Assembly: GCA_964426545.1 (NCBI GenBank)
Contig: CAYRQP010000001.1
Coordinates: 124,001 to 188,000 of the forward strand
Origin: CAYRQP01 sp964426545
Lineage (GTDB): Bacteria > Fermentibacterota > Fermentibacteria > Fermentibacterales > JCC-6
DNA: 64,000 nt
Reading direction: 5' to 3'
Shown here one piece after another: positions 18,205 to 27,531 of this stretch. Under the pieces are notes generated by a model. That model saw only the letters and a program-made list of their open reading frames with translations. It searched no databases and was not told the DNA's origin. Every line of letters starts with the position of its first letter. Positions within the stretch are counted from its first letter, which is position 1. Both the position numbers and the translations under genes were made by a program.

Positions 18205-19476
18205 TTATATCTCAGTTCCCTGCTTGATTACCGCATCCTTCGGTATGATGATAATATAATCCCTTATGTGATAACTGTCAAAATCAGAATCATAGTCAAT
18301 GTTCTTGATTCGCTTCCGGTTCGTCAGCGTACAGTTATCTCCTATGCGGGCGTTCTTATCAATTATTGCATTCCTTATCTCACAGTTCTCACCTATACCG
18401 AGACGAGGCCATGCAGGATTGGAATTGCGGGGGTCACTGAAGTGTCCTTCCCAGTAGTCAGCCCCCATGAAGACACAGTTCTCCATGACTGTGCCCTTCC
18501 CTACTTTCCCGCGGATTCCGATGATGCAGTTCTCAAGTTCCGCACCGCTTACATCAGATGCATCGCAGATGATTGTATTTTTCAGGGAAGATTCATTCAC
18601 TCTTGCACCTGGTAGTGCACGGGCTCTGGTGAAGAGCGGAGAAATATCGTGATACATGTCGAAATCCGGGTCAGTTCTTGCCATATCAAGATTCGCCCTG
18701 AAGAAACTCTCAATAGTCCCGATATCCGACCAGTATCCATCGAACATAAAAGACATTACTTTAAGTCGATTTATCGAACCCGGTATTATTTCTTTCCCGA
18801 AATCTGTTACATCCGGGTTATTATTCAAAACATCTTCCAGCACTCCTGCAGTGAACATATAGATACCCATGCTTCCAAGAAAGGGCCTGTCATCTGTGAC
18901 TCCGTACTGTGAACTCCTGAGCCCGCCGAGTTCTTCGGTTGCAGGTTTCTCCCTGAATTTTTTGATTATTCCATCAGAATTCACTTTCATAATACCGAGC
19001 GATGGAGCTTCTATGGAATTGACCGGTTTCGTGGCAATGGATATATCTGCACCGGTATCGATATGATGCCGGGCAAACTCCCTGAAATTCATTCTGTACA
19101 ACTGGTCACCTGAAAGAACCAGGATGAGATCCGGATTCAGGCTCTTGATATGCTTTAGGCTCTGCCTGACTGCATCCGCGGTTCCCTGAAACCAGTCCTG
19201 GTTTTCATGGGTCTGTTCAGCTGCGAGTATTGATACGAAACCGCCTGAGAACCTGTCAAATCTGTATGAACGGGCTATATGCCGGTTGAGACTTTCGCTG
19301 TTGTACTGAGTCAGAACAAGAATCTGATGAATGTTATCATTGATACAATTCGAAACCGGAATATCGATGAGTCTGTACTTCCCGCCTATCGGAACTGCAG
19401 GTTTGCTTCTGTCCCGGGTAAGGGGGAAAAGACGGGTTCCCCTGCCACCGCCCAGGATTACTGCTACTATATTCAC
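18205..19476 (-). CDS. glgC: Glucose-1-phosphate adenylyltransferase (ADP-glucose pyrophosphorylase)
   Basis: GlgC makes ADP-glucose for glycogen synthesis. The N-terminal nucleotidyltransferase domain has GGGRGTRLFPLTRDRSKPAV and KYRLIDIPVSNCIN, plus FQGTADAVRQ; a C-terminal left-handed beta-helix follows. The open frame extends upstream, but AAAGGAGGAG lies just before GTG 19476 (M-NIVAVILGGG), giving 423 residues, the normal GlgC length. So the start is GTG. No other glg genes are in the window. Confidence 0.93.
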   Translation of the reverse strand: MNIVAVILGGGRGTRLFPLTRDRSKPAVPIGGKYRLIDIPVSNCINDNIHQILVLTQYNSESLNRHIARSYRFDRFSGGFVSILAAEQTHENQDWFQGTADAVRQSLKHIKSLNPDLILVLSGDQLYRMNFREFARHHIDTGADISIATKPVNSIEAPSLGIMKVNSDGIIKKFREKPATEELGGLRSSQYGVTDDRPFLGSMGIYMFTAGVLEDVLNNNPDVTDFGKEIIPGSINRLKVMSFMFDGYWSDIGTIESFFRANLDMARTDPDFDMYHDISPLFTRARALPGARVNESSLKNTIICDASDVSGAELENCIIGIRGKVGKGTVMENCVFMGADYWEGHFSDPRNSNPAWPRLGIGENCEIRNAIIDKNARIGDNCTLTNRKRIKNIDYDSDFDSYHIRDYIIIIPKDAVIKQGTEI

Positions 19477-19837
19477 TATCTCCTCCTTTGGTGTAATATA
19501 TCCTACAGCGCACTCGACACCAAGAATGTATAGTAAGCCCGAGAGCACCAGTACAAAGCACAAAGGTACCATGACATTTGCATAACCACACATCTATCAA
19601 TGTCCGGTGAAACCGGACACCTAACTTTACTACTCACCGTAGGACTTGGATAGCGAATTAAGCTGTCACGGTACCATATTAGACTTTCTATTATGCTGTG
19701 TATATTAGATGAATGCGTATGTAAGTGAATATTCGTAACCGTGATATTTAATTCGCCGATACTAACGGGACACGAAGAAATCATGTCCATGGATTGAGGT
19801 AGAATTAAGTTTCATGGTTACTTGAAAAGAAGGTTGC
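19477..19837. promoter_or_regulatory. Divergent intergenic region between glgC and the YchF-like gene
   Basis: A 361-nt gap between divergently transcribed genes. It contains a perfect 8-bp stem with a three-base loop at 19601-19619 (TGTCCGGT GAA ACCGGACA) and repeat C1 at 19762-19788. Promoters for both genes must lie here, but I see no convincing -35/-10 pair. The hairpin lies about 125 nt upstream of the glgC start and could be in its leader. Confidence 0.5.
19762..19788. repeat. Dispersed repeat family C, copy 1
   Basis: A 27-nt sequence beginning CTAACGGGACACG and ending ATCATGTCC. Its exact reverse complement occurs at 45591-45617. It contains a short inverted pair (GGACA/TGTCC) around an 11-nt loop. 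It lies 50 nt upstream of the YchF-like gene. Confidence 0.85.
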
Positions 19838-20827
19838 ATGAAAATTGCACTTATCGGACACCCGGGTTGCGGAAGATCAACTTTGTTTCGTGCACTTGCC
19901 GGATCGGTAGATGCAGATACGGCCAAGCCGCTTACAGTCAAAGTGCCGGATGAACGACTCGATTTCCTCTCTGAAGTGAGTGACCCCGAGAAGGAAGTCC
20001 TCGCCACTGTTGTCTTTGTGGATATCCCCTCCCCCATCTTTGCTCCCCGAAATCTGTCAGTAATGCGGACTGCTACCGTGCTCGTGCTTGTCGTCGAGAA
20101 TTATGCTCTTGGAGATATTTCGAAGGAAATCGATGATTCCGAGTCTGAGCTTATAATTGCCGACATAACTGTTGGCGAGAGAAGACTGGCACGCCTTGTG
20201 AAGGAAAGCAAAGGAAGTTCATTGGAGGCGGATTTGCTTCGAAAAATCATTGAACATCTCGAATCCGGAAACCCCCTGCGCACACTTGGTCTGGAACAGC
20301 ACGAGAAGGCAACAGTTGCACCTTATGCCTTCCTGTCTCTCAAACCGCTTATCATCATCTCAAATCGAATGGGTGAACCGCTGACACCTGAAGAATCTGT
20401 CAAGGCACAGATGAAAGAGCATGGCACTTCGATTCTTGCTGTAGATGCAGGATTCGAACTCGAACTACTCGACCTTGAACCGGATGAACGGAGTGAGTTT
20501 CTCAATTCGATGGGATATGACGGCTCGGGGCTTTCACGCCTTATCAGAAGAACATACACCACTCTCGACCTGATTGTCTTTTTTACAATCGGGAAGGATG
20601 AAGTCAGAGCATGGCCGGTCAGGCGCGGTTCTACTGCTCTCGATGCTGCAGGTACCATCCATTCAGACCTTGCACGGGGGTTCATACGCGCACAGGTAGT
20701 TCCCTATGAGATTTTCCATGACTGCCCGGATTTAGGGAAACTGCGAAAGTCAGGTCAACTGGGAATAGAAGGAAAAGACTACATCGTCAATGACGGGGAT
20801 TTAATAGAGATTAGATTCAACGTCTAA
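19838..20827 (+). CDS. YchF/Obg-like P-loop NTPase, divergent
   Basis: 329 residues. The C-terminal TGS-type domain (DUF933) is well conserved: KDEVRAWPVRRGSTALDAAG, then FIRAQVVPYE, and the closing GKDYIVNDGDLIEIRFNV are nearly canonical YchF. The N-terminal P-loop is aberrant: GHPGCGRST has Arg13 where the invariant Lys should be, and the G3 region reads DIPSP instead of DxxG. It is shorter than YchF (about 363). It may bind nucleotide poorly or be a specialised paralogue of the ribosome-associated YchF ATPase. No other YchF is in this window. Confidence 0.8.
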   Translation: MKIALIGHPGCGRSTLFRALAGSVDADTAKPLTVKVPDERLDFLSEVSDPEKEVLATVVFVDIPSPIFAPRNLSVMRTATVLVLVVENYALGDISKEIDDSESELIIADITVGERRLARLVKESKGSSLEADLLRKIIEHLESGNPLRTLGLEQHEKATVAPYAFLSLKPLIIISNRMGEPLTPEESVKAQMKEHGTSILAVDAGFELELLDLEPDERSEFLNSMGYDGSGLSRLIRRTYTTLDLIVFFTIGKDEVRAWPVRRGSTALDAAGTIHSDLARGFIRAQVVPYEIFHDCPDLGKLRKSGQLGIEGKDYIVNDGDLIEIRFNV

Positions 20828-20842
20828 TCAGCAAAAGTCCAT

Positions 20843-21814
20843 TCAGGAATTATCGCTTTCTATTTCTGTCAGATTTGTCTTCAGGGTTCTTCTGATGGTC
20901 CGCCACTCCACGATAACCTGACTTACTTCAGCGGCTCCGAGCAGAATTACACATTCCCAGTAAAGCAGGAAGAAAGTCGCCATCAGCATTGCCATCGAAC
21001 CGTACACTATTCCCCAGTTGGCATTACTAACAACCGCAATATATGCCATCGAACCCAGCCAGGTGAATACAGTGGTGATGATGGTGGCAACTAACGCCTG
21101 ACTCTTGGTCATTTTCTTGTTGGGAGCTGCCCAGAAAAGCGTGAAGAAGAGCAGCACTGTGAAAACAAGCCCTAAGAAGCCGGCCATCCCCTTGCCCGTC
21201 ACCGCTCCGATTATGGGCCAGCCTGAAACAACTTCAAATACTGCTTCGGGCGTACTGTCTATGACGAGTTTCGCCATAGTGGAGAAGAAGATCGCCGATG
21301 TGAAACAGACTGCTATCAGCAGGGCAAGAAAGAAATCATAGAGCTTTCCGAGAACAATGTTGCGCCCTTTGGGAACCTCGAATATCCTGTCGAATGCGGT
21401 ACGTATGGTCCCAAACAGACGGCTGACAAGCCACAGGAGGAAGACAAAGCCAATAATGCCGGGAATACCTGTCTTCCCTGCAAAAATAATTGTTTCTACT
21501 TCATCCAGTATACTCTCCGGGATAAGCGGATTTGCAGTTTCCAGCCAGGACTGAAGACCGCTTTGAAGACTGCCGCTCTCTTCATAGGCAAGACCGCTGA
21601 ATGTGAGAATCAGCAATCCCAGCGGTATAATCGTGACAAGAACATTGAAGGCAATGGCGGCAGCAGAGAAGAACACACTGTCATCATTCCATCTGTTATA
21701 CAGTCTCTTGGAGAAGAATTTCAGGCACTTCCAGACAAGGGAAAAGAACCTCGAGAATACTCCCTTTTTCTTCAGGGTCGGGATCCCGTTCTCGTTCCCG
21801 TTTTCATTTGACAA
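20843..21814 (-). CDS. YihY/UPF0761 family inner membrane protein
   Basis: 323 residues with six predicted membrane segments. The family N-terminal region contains SVFFSAAAIAFNVLVTIIPL, and the mid-region has the typical FGTIRTAFDRIFEVPKGRN. The older RNase BN name for this family is not supported by function. The start appears to be TTG 21814, 4 nt after the glmS stop, with GGTGGAA at the end of glmS as a possible Shine-Dalgarno; no ATG is available nearby. It is the last gene of the glmM-glmS run. Confidence 0.85.
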   Translation of the reverse strand: MSNENGNENGIPTLKKKGVFSRFFSLVWKCLKFFSKRLYNRWNDDSVFFSAAAIAFNVLVTIIPLGLLILTFSGLAYEESGSLQSGLQSWLETANPLIPESILDEVETIIFAGKTGIPGIIGFVFLLWLVSRLFGTIRTAFDRIFEVPKGRNIVLGKLYDFFLALLIAVCFTSAIFFSTMAKLVIDSTPEAVFEVVSGWPIIGAVTGKGMAGFLGLVFTVLLFFTLFWAAPNKKMTKSQALVATIITTVFTWLGSMAYIAVVSNANWGIVYGSMAMLMATFFLLYWECVILLGAAEVSQVIVEWRTIRRTLKTNLTEIESDNS

Positions 21815-21818
21815 GATT

Positions 21819-23654
21819 CTATTCCACCGTCACGCTTTTGGCGAGGTTGCGGGGTTTGTCGACGTCGCACCCGCGTGCAACCGCCACATGATATGAAAGA
21901 AGTTGAAACGGTATCACGGAGAGTATCGGAACGAGGATATCGAGTGTATCGGGAACCGTGAACACCCAGTCTGCATAGGATTCGATGTCGGTGTCACCTT
22001 CCGTTGCGATTGCGAGTATTCTGCCTTTCCTTGCTCTTACTTCCTGTATGTTGGAGATAATCTTGTCGTAAGCAGCTCCCTTTACTGCAATAACTGCAAT
22101 CGGCATCATCTCATCGATAAGTGCTATAGGTCCGTGCTTCATCTCTGCTGCTGGATAGCCTTCGGCATGGATGTATGAGATTTCCTTGAGTTTCAGGGCA
22201 CCTTCAAGCGCCACGGGATAGTTCAATCCCCTCCCGAGATAAAGAAAATGACTTGCATAGGTGAATTCCCGTGCAATTGCTGCAATATTACCGGAAGTCT
22301 CGAGAATGGTCGCAACCTTGCCCGGTATTTCCTGTATCTCTTCTACAATACCCAGTCCGTCTTCCCTGCTGAGTACATTTCTAGCACGTCCAAATGCCAG
22401 AGCAACCAGGGTGAGAATCATCACCTGTGAGGTGAATGCCTTGGTCGATGCAACACCGATTTCCGGCCCTGCATGGATGTAAACTCCCGCATCGGTCTCG
22501 CGGGCCATTGTCGAGCCAATCACATTCACGATACCGAGTGTTCTGCATTTCCGTTCCTTGGCGAGTTTCAGGGCTGCCAGTGTATCTGCCGTCTCACCGC
22601 TCTGACTGATTACTATCATCACTGTGTCGGGTCCGAGAACCGGATTGCGGTATCTGAACTCTGAAGCATATTCGACTTCGACAGGAATCCGGGCAAGAGA
22701 TTCGATGAGGTATTTTCCTATCAGCGCCGCATGCCAGGAAGTTCCGCAGGCCGTAATGACAATACGCTTTATGTTCTTCATCTCATCTTCCGACATATCA
22801 AGCCCGCCAAGATGTGCTGTTCCGTTTTCAATGTCGAGTCTGCCCCGGAAAGCATTTGCCAGTGATTCAGGCTGACTGCTGATTTCCTTTAGCATGAAAT
22901 GGGGAAAACCGTCTTTCTCGATATCTGTAATTTCCCATTCCACCTTTTCGATTCTGTCGCGGATAAGTGCTGACGAACCGTTGTCGCTGGAAATTCCGCT
23001 GAGCCCTATCTTTATAATCTCACCCTCTTCGAGATAGATGACATCTCTAGTGTGTGACACTATGGCAGCAACATCGCTTGCCACAAAATACTCTCCGTCA
23101 CCAATACCGGCCACAAGTGGACTTCCGTACCGTGCTGCTACAAGTGTGTCGGGTTCCTCGCTGTAGATAACTGCGATTCCATAGGCGCCCCTAACCCTGT
23201 TGAGAGCGGACTTAACTGCTTCGAGTAATTCAAGCCCTTTTTCCAATTCCAGTGCCACAAGATGAGTAATCACTTCTGTATCTGTTTCGGATTCGAAGAC
23301 AACTTCGCATGATTCGAGTTCGGTCCGCAACTGCTTGAAATTCTCAATTATTCCGTTGTGAACGAGTGCAAGTTTACCGTCGAGTGCTGTGTGCGGATGG
23401 GCATTCCGTTCCGAAGGTACCCCGTGAGTTGCCCAGCGGGTGTGTGCTATTCCAACCTTGTATTTCGAGATATCTCCTGCATCTATCTTTTCGAGATCAC
23501 TAACCCGTCCTTCGCACTTGCGAACGACTAATCCATCTTCACCCTGGAGAGCGTAACCGGCAGAATCATAGCCCCTGTATTCAAGTCTCTTTATTCCATC
23601 GAGGAGAATGTTGTAGGCTTTCCCGTTTCCTATGTATCCGACTATTCCACACAT
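21819..23654 (-). CDS. glmS: Glutamine-fructose-6-phosphate aminotransferase (isomerizing)
   Basis: 611 residues. The N-terminal class II glutaminase domain starts MCGIVGYIG with the catalytic Cys2, and EYRGYDSAGYA follows. Two SIS domains contain ACGTSWHAALIGKY and ISQSGETADTLAAL. The C-terminal LAKSVTVE is the family ending. It makes glucosamine-6-phosphate, the first step to UDP-GlcNAc for peptidoglycan and LPS. It overlaps the end of glmM by 13 nt, so the next enzyme of the pathway is made from the same message. I see no glmS ribozyme, and none is expected between coupled genes. Confidence 0.97.
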   Translation of the reverse strand: MCGIVGYIGNGKAYNILLDGIKRLEYRGYDSAGYALQGEDGLVVRKCEGRVSDLEKIDAGDISKYKVGIAHTRWATHGVPSERNAHPHTALDGKLALVHNGIIENFKQLRTELESCEVVFESETDTEVITHLVALELEKGLELLEAVKSALNRVRGAYGIAVIYSEEPDTLVAARYGSPLVAGIGDGEYFVASDVAAIVSHTRDVIYLEEGEIIKIGLSGISSDNGSSALIRDRIEKVEWEITDIEKDGFPHFMLKEISSQPESLANAFRGRLDIENGTAHLGGLDMSEDEMKNIKRIVITACGTSWHAALIGKYLIESLARIPVEVEYASEFRYRNPVLGPDTVMIVISQSGETADTLAALKLAKERKCRTLGIVNVIGSTMARETDAGVYIHAGPEIGVASTKAFTSQVMILTLVALAFGRARNVLSREDGLGIVEEIQEIPGKVATILETSGNIAAIAREFTYASHFLYLGRGLNYPVALEGALKLKEISYIHAEGYPAAEMKHGPIALIDEMMPIAVIAVKGAAYDKIISNIQEVRARKGRILAIATEGDTDIESYADWVFTVPDTLDILVPILSVIPFQLLSYHVAVARGCDVDKPRNLAKSVTVE

Positions 23655-24997
23655 ATTTTCTCCATAATCTTCCTGAATATTCTAAAATCTCTCTCGATGA
23701 TGACGTTTTCCGTGTTTTCCGAAATGAATCTGATTACAGGTTCTGTACCGGATGGCCTGATATGCGTCCATCCGTTCTCTCTTTTATACCACAGACCGTC
23801 TCTCTCGTCATCAGGACTGCCATATGATGCAAGAAACTCATCCCTGATAGTCTCGAATCCGACCGGGAGTGCTTCCTTATGCTTGAACATTACATAATCG
23901 GGATAACTGTCAGCCCAATCACCGAGTGTCAGTTCCGGTTCATCCCGGAGTAGCGATATGACACAGGCCATCCCGACTCCGCTGTCGCGCCCTGCATGAC
24001 ACTTGAAGTCTATTACTCCGCCGTTTCCTTCGCCACCGATATCCGAACCGCACCTTTCCATCTCTTCCACGACATTCACTTCACCAACAGGGCTTCTGTA
24101 AAGTCTGCATCTCCTTCGGGCTGCTGCATCTTCCGCCAGCCGGGACGTCGAAAGATTAACAACGGCAGGTCCGGGTCTTTCCCGAAGGATGAAATCGAGA
24201 GCAAGTGCTATCGTATAATCTTCTCCGATTATCCTTCCGCGGTCATCAACCAGTGCAAGCCTGTCGCCATCGGGGTCGAATGCAAATCCGACATCCGCAC
24301 CATGTTCCACAACCGCAGCGGAAAGTTCTGTGAGATTTTCGGCAGCAGGTTCTGCCACTCTCGGGAAATTGCCACCGGGGAGCATTTCGGTATTGATGAT
24401 TTCATAATTGACACCGAGAACGTCAAGTACTTTCGGGGCGAATTCAGCAGCGGTACCGCCGGTAGCATCGATGACTGCCTTGATTTTTCTACCACTTTGC
24501 ACAACCCAGGGAAGAGTCATCAACTTCCGGATGTGTTCTTCTATCGCATCTGTTTTTATTTCTTCGGTACCAACTTCGGTATAGTCGACATAATCGCATC
24601 CTGATTCAAAAACTTTCAGGAATTTGTTTCTTGCTCCAGACCTGAGAAATACCCCGTCCGCGCCAATGAGTTTAAGGGCATTCCATTCACCCGAATTATG
24701 GCTCGATGTCACTGCAATTCCCCCTGCAATTCCCGGTTTCATGGCTTCGAGCTGAACAGTGGGAGTAGGCACGATGCCCAGCTGCACGACATCACAACCG
24801 ACAGACATCAGTCCTGCAGATACAGCGGCAGTAACAGCCGGTCCGCTAACCCTTGTATCTCTACCTATTACAATCTTCCCGCAACCGCACAGTTTGCCGA
24901 AAGCCGTAGCATACCGCATGGCTGTATCGACTGTAAGTGAAACGCCGAAAATGCCACGGATACCTGAACCGCTGACTATTGGTTTATCTGTTCTCAT
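23642..24997 (-). CDS. glmM: Phosphoglucosamine mutase (alpha-D-phosphohexomutase)
   Basis: 451 residues. The phosphoserine loop TSSHNSGEWN has Ser99, the metal loop is FDPDGDRLA, the sugar-binding loop GEGNGGVI, and the phosphate-binding loop RPSGTEPVIRF. All four signature loops of the superfamily are present. The sugar loop differs from the usual GEQSGH, so phosphomannomutase activity cannot be excluded. Its overlap with glmS makes conversion of glucosamine-6-phosphate to glucosamine-1-phosphate most likely. It lies just downstream of tRNA-Thr. Confidence 0.85.
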   Translation of the reverse strand: MRTDKPIVSGSGIRGIFGVSLTVDTAMRYATAFGKLCGCGKIVIGRDTRVSGPAVTAAVSAGLMSVGCDVVQLGIVPTPTVQLEAMKPGIAGGIAVTSSHNSGEWNALKLIGADGVFLRSGARNKFLKVFESGCDYVDYTEVGTEEIKTDAIEEHIRKLMTLPWVVQSGRKIKAVIDATGGTAAEFAPKVLDVLGVNYEIINTEMLPGGNFPRVAEPAAENLTELSAAVVEHGADVGFAFDPDGDRLALVDDRGRIIGEDYTIALALDFILRERPGPAVVNLSTSRLAEDAAARRRCRLYRSPVGEVNVVEEMERCGSDIGGEGNGGVIDFKCHAGRDSGVGMACVISLLRDEPELTLGDWADSYPDYVMFKHKEALPVGFETIRDEFLASYGSPDDERDGLWYKRENGWTHIRPSGTEPVIRFISENTENVIIERDFRIFRKIMEKICVE

Positions 24998-25013
24998 TGA
25001 CCTGCCTAACGAA

Positions 25014-25089
25014 TGGAGCCGGCGAACGGAGTCGAACCGTTGGCCTGCGCATTACGAATGCGCTGCTCTACCAACTGAGCTACGCCGGC
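25014..25089 (-). tRNA. tRNA-Thr (CGT anticodon)
   Basis: The minus strand reads acceptor GCCGGCG/CGCCGGC, D-arm GCTC...GAGC, anticodon stem GCGCA/TGCGC around TTCGTAA (anticodon CGT), T-arm AACGG TTCGACT CCGTT, discriminator T and an encoded CCA. It reads threonine ACG codons. Confidence 0.95.
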
Positions 25090-25134
25090 TCCGCGGAACT
25101 GGAAATTACGCAAAAGCAGATATAAAGTCAACAT

Positions 25135-25770
25135 TTAGAATATTGCCTTATCCGAGCCGAATAACTCTACCGGAAATGAAATGCGGAATTCTGAGAATCC
25201 GAGGTCCGTGGCATACGCGGGATATATATTCGTTTCTTCGCCGTCTATCAAAGCCATGTCAGTCGTAATGTCCGTGAAGGCCTGCCTGTATTCGATTCTT
25301 GCAGAAACCGGGCCGAAAAGATGAGATTCGAAACCTGCTGAAAACTCGAAACCGACTGATGAACCCGAACCTTCCACCGACTGCCAGAAATATCCTGCCC
25401 CACTGTAATCCCCGTCTATATAGACTGCCGCAATTCCTGCACAAAGGGAAAATGGCGAATAAAACTCATAGGACAATACCGGTCCTGCCGAAATAAGAAA
25501 GGCAGTTACTTCTGTATCTTCTATTGTCTCTGCCGCATTCTTCCGAAAGTATCCGCCGCTTATTCTGAATAAAAGAAACTCTATTCCCGGTGCTCTTACG
25601 CCGATATCCAGCCCGATAGTGGTTCCTTCATTCATGAATATTGATTTATATGCACTGTCCGCAGGTGCGAGATTGGAAAACGCAGGTGCTAGTGAAATGC
25701 TGATGCTCTCAGCAGAAGTACCGGACACTGCTGCAATGAGCAGTATGACAATGAAAATCCGTACGGGCAT
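25135..25770 (-). CDS. Predicted outer membrane beta-barrel protein
   Basis: 211 residues with a signal peptide (MPVRIFIVILLIAAVSGTSA) and alternating beta-strands such as SFGFEFSAGFESHLFGPV-like segments through its length. It ends in Phe. This suggests a small 8-strand barrel or a lipid-exposed envelope protein. Its ATG overlaps the leuD TGA by one base, so it is read with leuCD although it has no obvious metabolic link. The family is not recognised. Confidence 0.6.
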   Translation of the reverse strand: MPVRIFIVILLIAAVSGTSAESISISLAPAFSNLAPADSAYKSIFMNEGTTIGLDIGVRAPGIEFLLFRISGGYFRKNAAETIEDTEVTAFLISAGPVLSYEFYSPFSLCAGIAAVYIDGDYSGAGYFWQSVEGSGSSVGFEFSAGFESHLFGPVSARIEYRQAFTDITTDMALIDGEETNIYPAYATDLGFSEFRISFPVELFGSDKAIF

Positions 25771-26267
25771 CAGCTGCTGCCCCCGGATTCTGCAAAGTTC
25801 TGCCGTATATGTTCGAGAAGACCGCCTGCATTGAGAATTTCCAGCATTTCATCTGGAAGCGCCGGAAAAGAAAACTCCCTGCCGTCAATCGTGACAATTC
25901 CCCTTGCGGCATCGATGGTAACATCGCTGTCTCCATTGCAGGCTTCGACCGCTTCAGGGCATTTGACAAGAAGAAGCCCCTGGTTTATTGCACTTCTGTA
26001 AAATATGCGTGCAAATGACTTTGCTATAATTGCTTTTATTCCTACATGTTTAAGCCCCAAAGAAGGCTGCTCACGGCTCGACCCGCATCCGAAATTCATA
26101 CCTGCAAGAATGATGTCACCCGGTTGTACTATCTTTGAAAACTCAGGGTCGAGATCTTCTAGAAGGTGTTCCTCTATCTCAGGTCCTGTCGAGCAGGTGT
26201 ATGTGTATTTTCCAGGGAATAGCAGGTCGGTGTTTATGTCATCCTGATTGTAAATGAATACTGCCAT
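25770..26267 (-). CDS. leuD: 3-isopropylmalate dehydratase small subunit (LeuD-type)
   Basis: 165 residues, the swivel domain of the aconitase superfamily. It contains YNQDDINTDLLFPGKYTYT and GMNFGCGSSREQP, the substrate-specificity loop and Ser-Arg motif of the family. It pairs with the large subunit encoded upstream (TAATG overlap). The short two-subunit form is shared by isopropylmalate, citramalate and homoaconitate isomerases. Leucine synthesis is likely, but leuA and leuB are not in the window. Confidence 0.88.
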   Translation of the reverse strand: MAVFIYNQDDINTDLLFPGKYTYTCSTGPEIEEHLLEDLDPEFSKIVQPGDIILAGMNFGCGSSREQPSLGLKHVGIKAIIAKSFARIFYRSAINQGLLLVKCPEAVEACNGDSDVTIDAARGIVTIDGREFSFPALPDEMLEILNAGGLLEHIRQNFAESGGSS

Positions 26268-27520
26268 TATTCTCCCCCTCGCGGATCAGAAATTCTTCCG
26301 GTAAGTGCTGATGCCGCAGCAGTCTCCGGGCTTGAAAGATATATCTCTGATTCCTTCTCCCCCATCCTTCCGCGAAAATTCCTGTTGGCAGTGGACAGGC
26401 ACTTCTCTCGCGGAGCAAGCGCTCCCTGATGTGCACCGAGACACGGCCCGCACCCCGGCGGAAGCAGAATCCCCCCTGCTTTGACAAGTTCCTGCATGAT
26501 ACCTTTCTCCATTGCTTCGATGCTTATCTTCCGTGATGCCGGACCGACCAGAAGCCGGACATCCCTGTGCACTTTCTTCCCGCGAAGAATGTCAGCAGCA
26601 GCCTGCAAATCTTCTATCCTCCCGTTAGTACATGTACCGAGGAACACCTGGTCTATTTTAGTCTCGGGCAGTTCCGATACGGGAATAACATTATCGACTT
26701 TATGGGGACGTGCAACAACCGGCACAATCTCAGAGAGGTCATATTCCAGTGTACGGGCGAATTTTGCGTTTTCATCGCTCCAGAGCGGTGAGCCCATATC
26801 CATATTGTTATCTCTATAGTATTCTTCAGTAATATCATCGAACGGGAATACCGCTATTTTGGCACCCATCTCGATGCCCATGTTGGCTATAGTCATCCTG
26901 TCATTCATTTTCAGGTTTCCGACGCTGGGTCCGTGAAACTCGACAGCCATATAGGTTGCACCGTCAGCACTGATGTCACCGATTATTGTCAGTATCAGGT
27001 CTTTGGCCGATACTCCGGGTTCAAAGGAACCGTTCAGGATGATCCTGACAGTAGGCGGGACCATGAACCATGTTCGTCCGGTAATCCAGATTCCTGCTGC
27101 TTCGGTTCGGTCTATGCCGGTTGCAAAACAGTTGAATGCACCATAGGTGCAGGTGTGACTGTCGCTTCCCACTATTATGGAACCGGGTACTGTAAGCCCT
27201 TCTTCAGGAATCACCTGGTGACAGACACCGGTACCTGCATCGTAAAAATGTTCGATTCCCTGTCTCTTTACAAATTCACGGGTCTTCCTGTGTCCAGATG
27301 CGTTTTTGCTACTCTGAGCAGGTATTACATGGTCGAGAACTATTATAACCCTGTCAGGATATCTTACTTCGCCGTCCGGCACTGTGTTCTCGAACTTCCC
27401 TATTATTGCCGAACTGTTGTCGTGGGTGAGTATCCTGTCAGGCTCGACGAATACTATTTCACCCTCTTCAACGCTCTTCCCTGCATAGCTGCTCAGCACT
27501 TTCATCACAAAGGTTTCCAT
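26267..27520 (-). CDS. leuC: 3-isopropylmalate dehydratase large subunit (LeuC2-type)
   Basis: 417 residues, the catalytic subunit with a [4Fe-4S] cluster. Ligand cysteines lie in FLGTCTNGR and GCGPCLG, and GSDSHTCTYGAF is the N-terminal cysteine region. The length fits the archaeal-type LeuC2/HacA branch (about 420) rather than the 470-residue E. coli form. A GGGAG Shine-Dalgarno precedes ATG 27520. Repeat B1 lies just upstream. Substrate choice within the isomerase family cannot be settled from sequence alone. Confidence 0.88.
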   Translation of the reverse strand: METFVMKVLSSYAGKSVEEGEIVFVEPDRILTHDNSSAIIGKFENTVPDGEVRYPDRVIIVLDHVIPAQSSKNASGHRKTREFVKRQGIEHFYDAGTGVCHQVIPEEGLTVPGSIIVGSDSHTCTYGAFNCFATGIDRTEAAGIWITGRTWFMVPPTVRIILNGSFEPGVSAKDLILTIIGDISADGATYMAVEFHGPSVGNLKMNDRMTIANMGIEMGAKIAVFPFDDITEEYYRDNNMDMGSPLWSDENAKFARTLEYDLSEIVPVVARPHKVDNVIPVSELPETKIDQVFLGTCTNGRIEDLQAAADILRGKKVHRDVRLLVGPASRKISIEAMEKGIMQELVKAGGILLPPGCGPCLGAHQGALAPREKCLSTANRNFRGRMGEKESEIYLSSPETAAASALTGRISDPRGGE

Positions 27521-27531
27521 AATTCTCCCTT

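Noticed and set aside
21819..23654. glmS ribozyme upstream of glmS
   Set aside because: glmS starts inside the end of glmM, so there is no leader to hold one.
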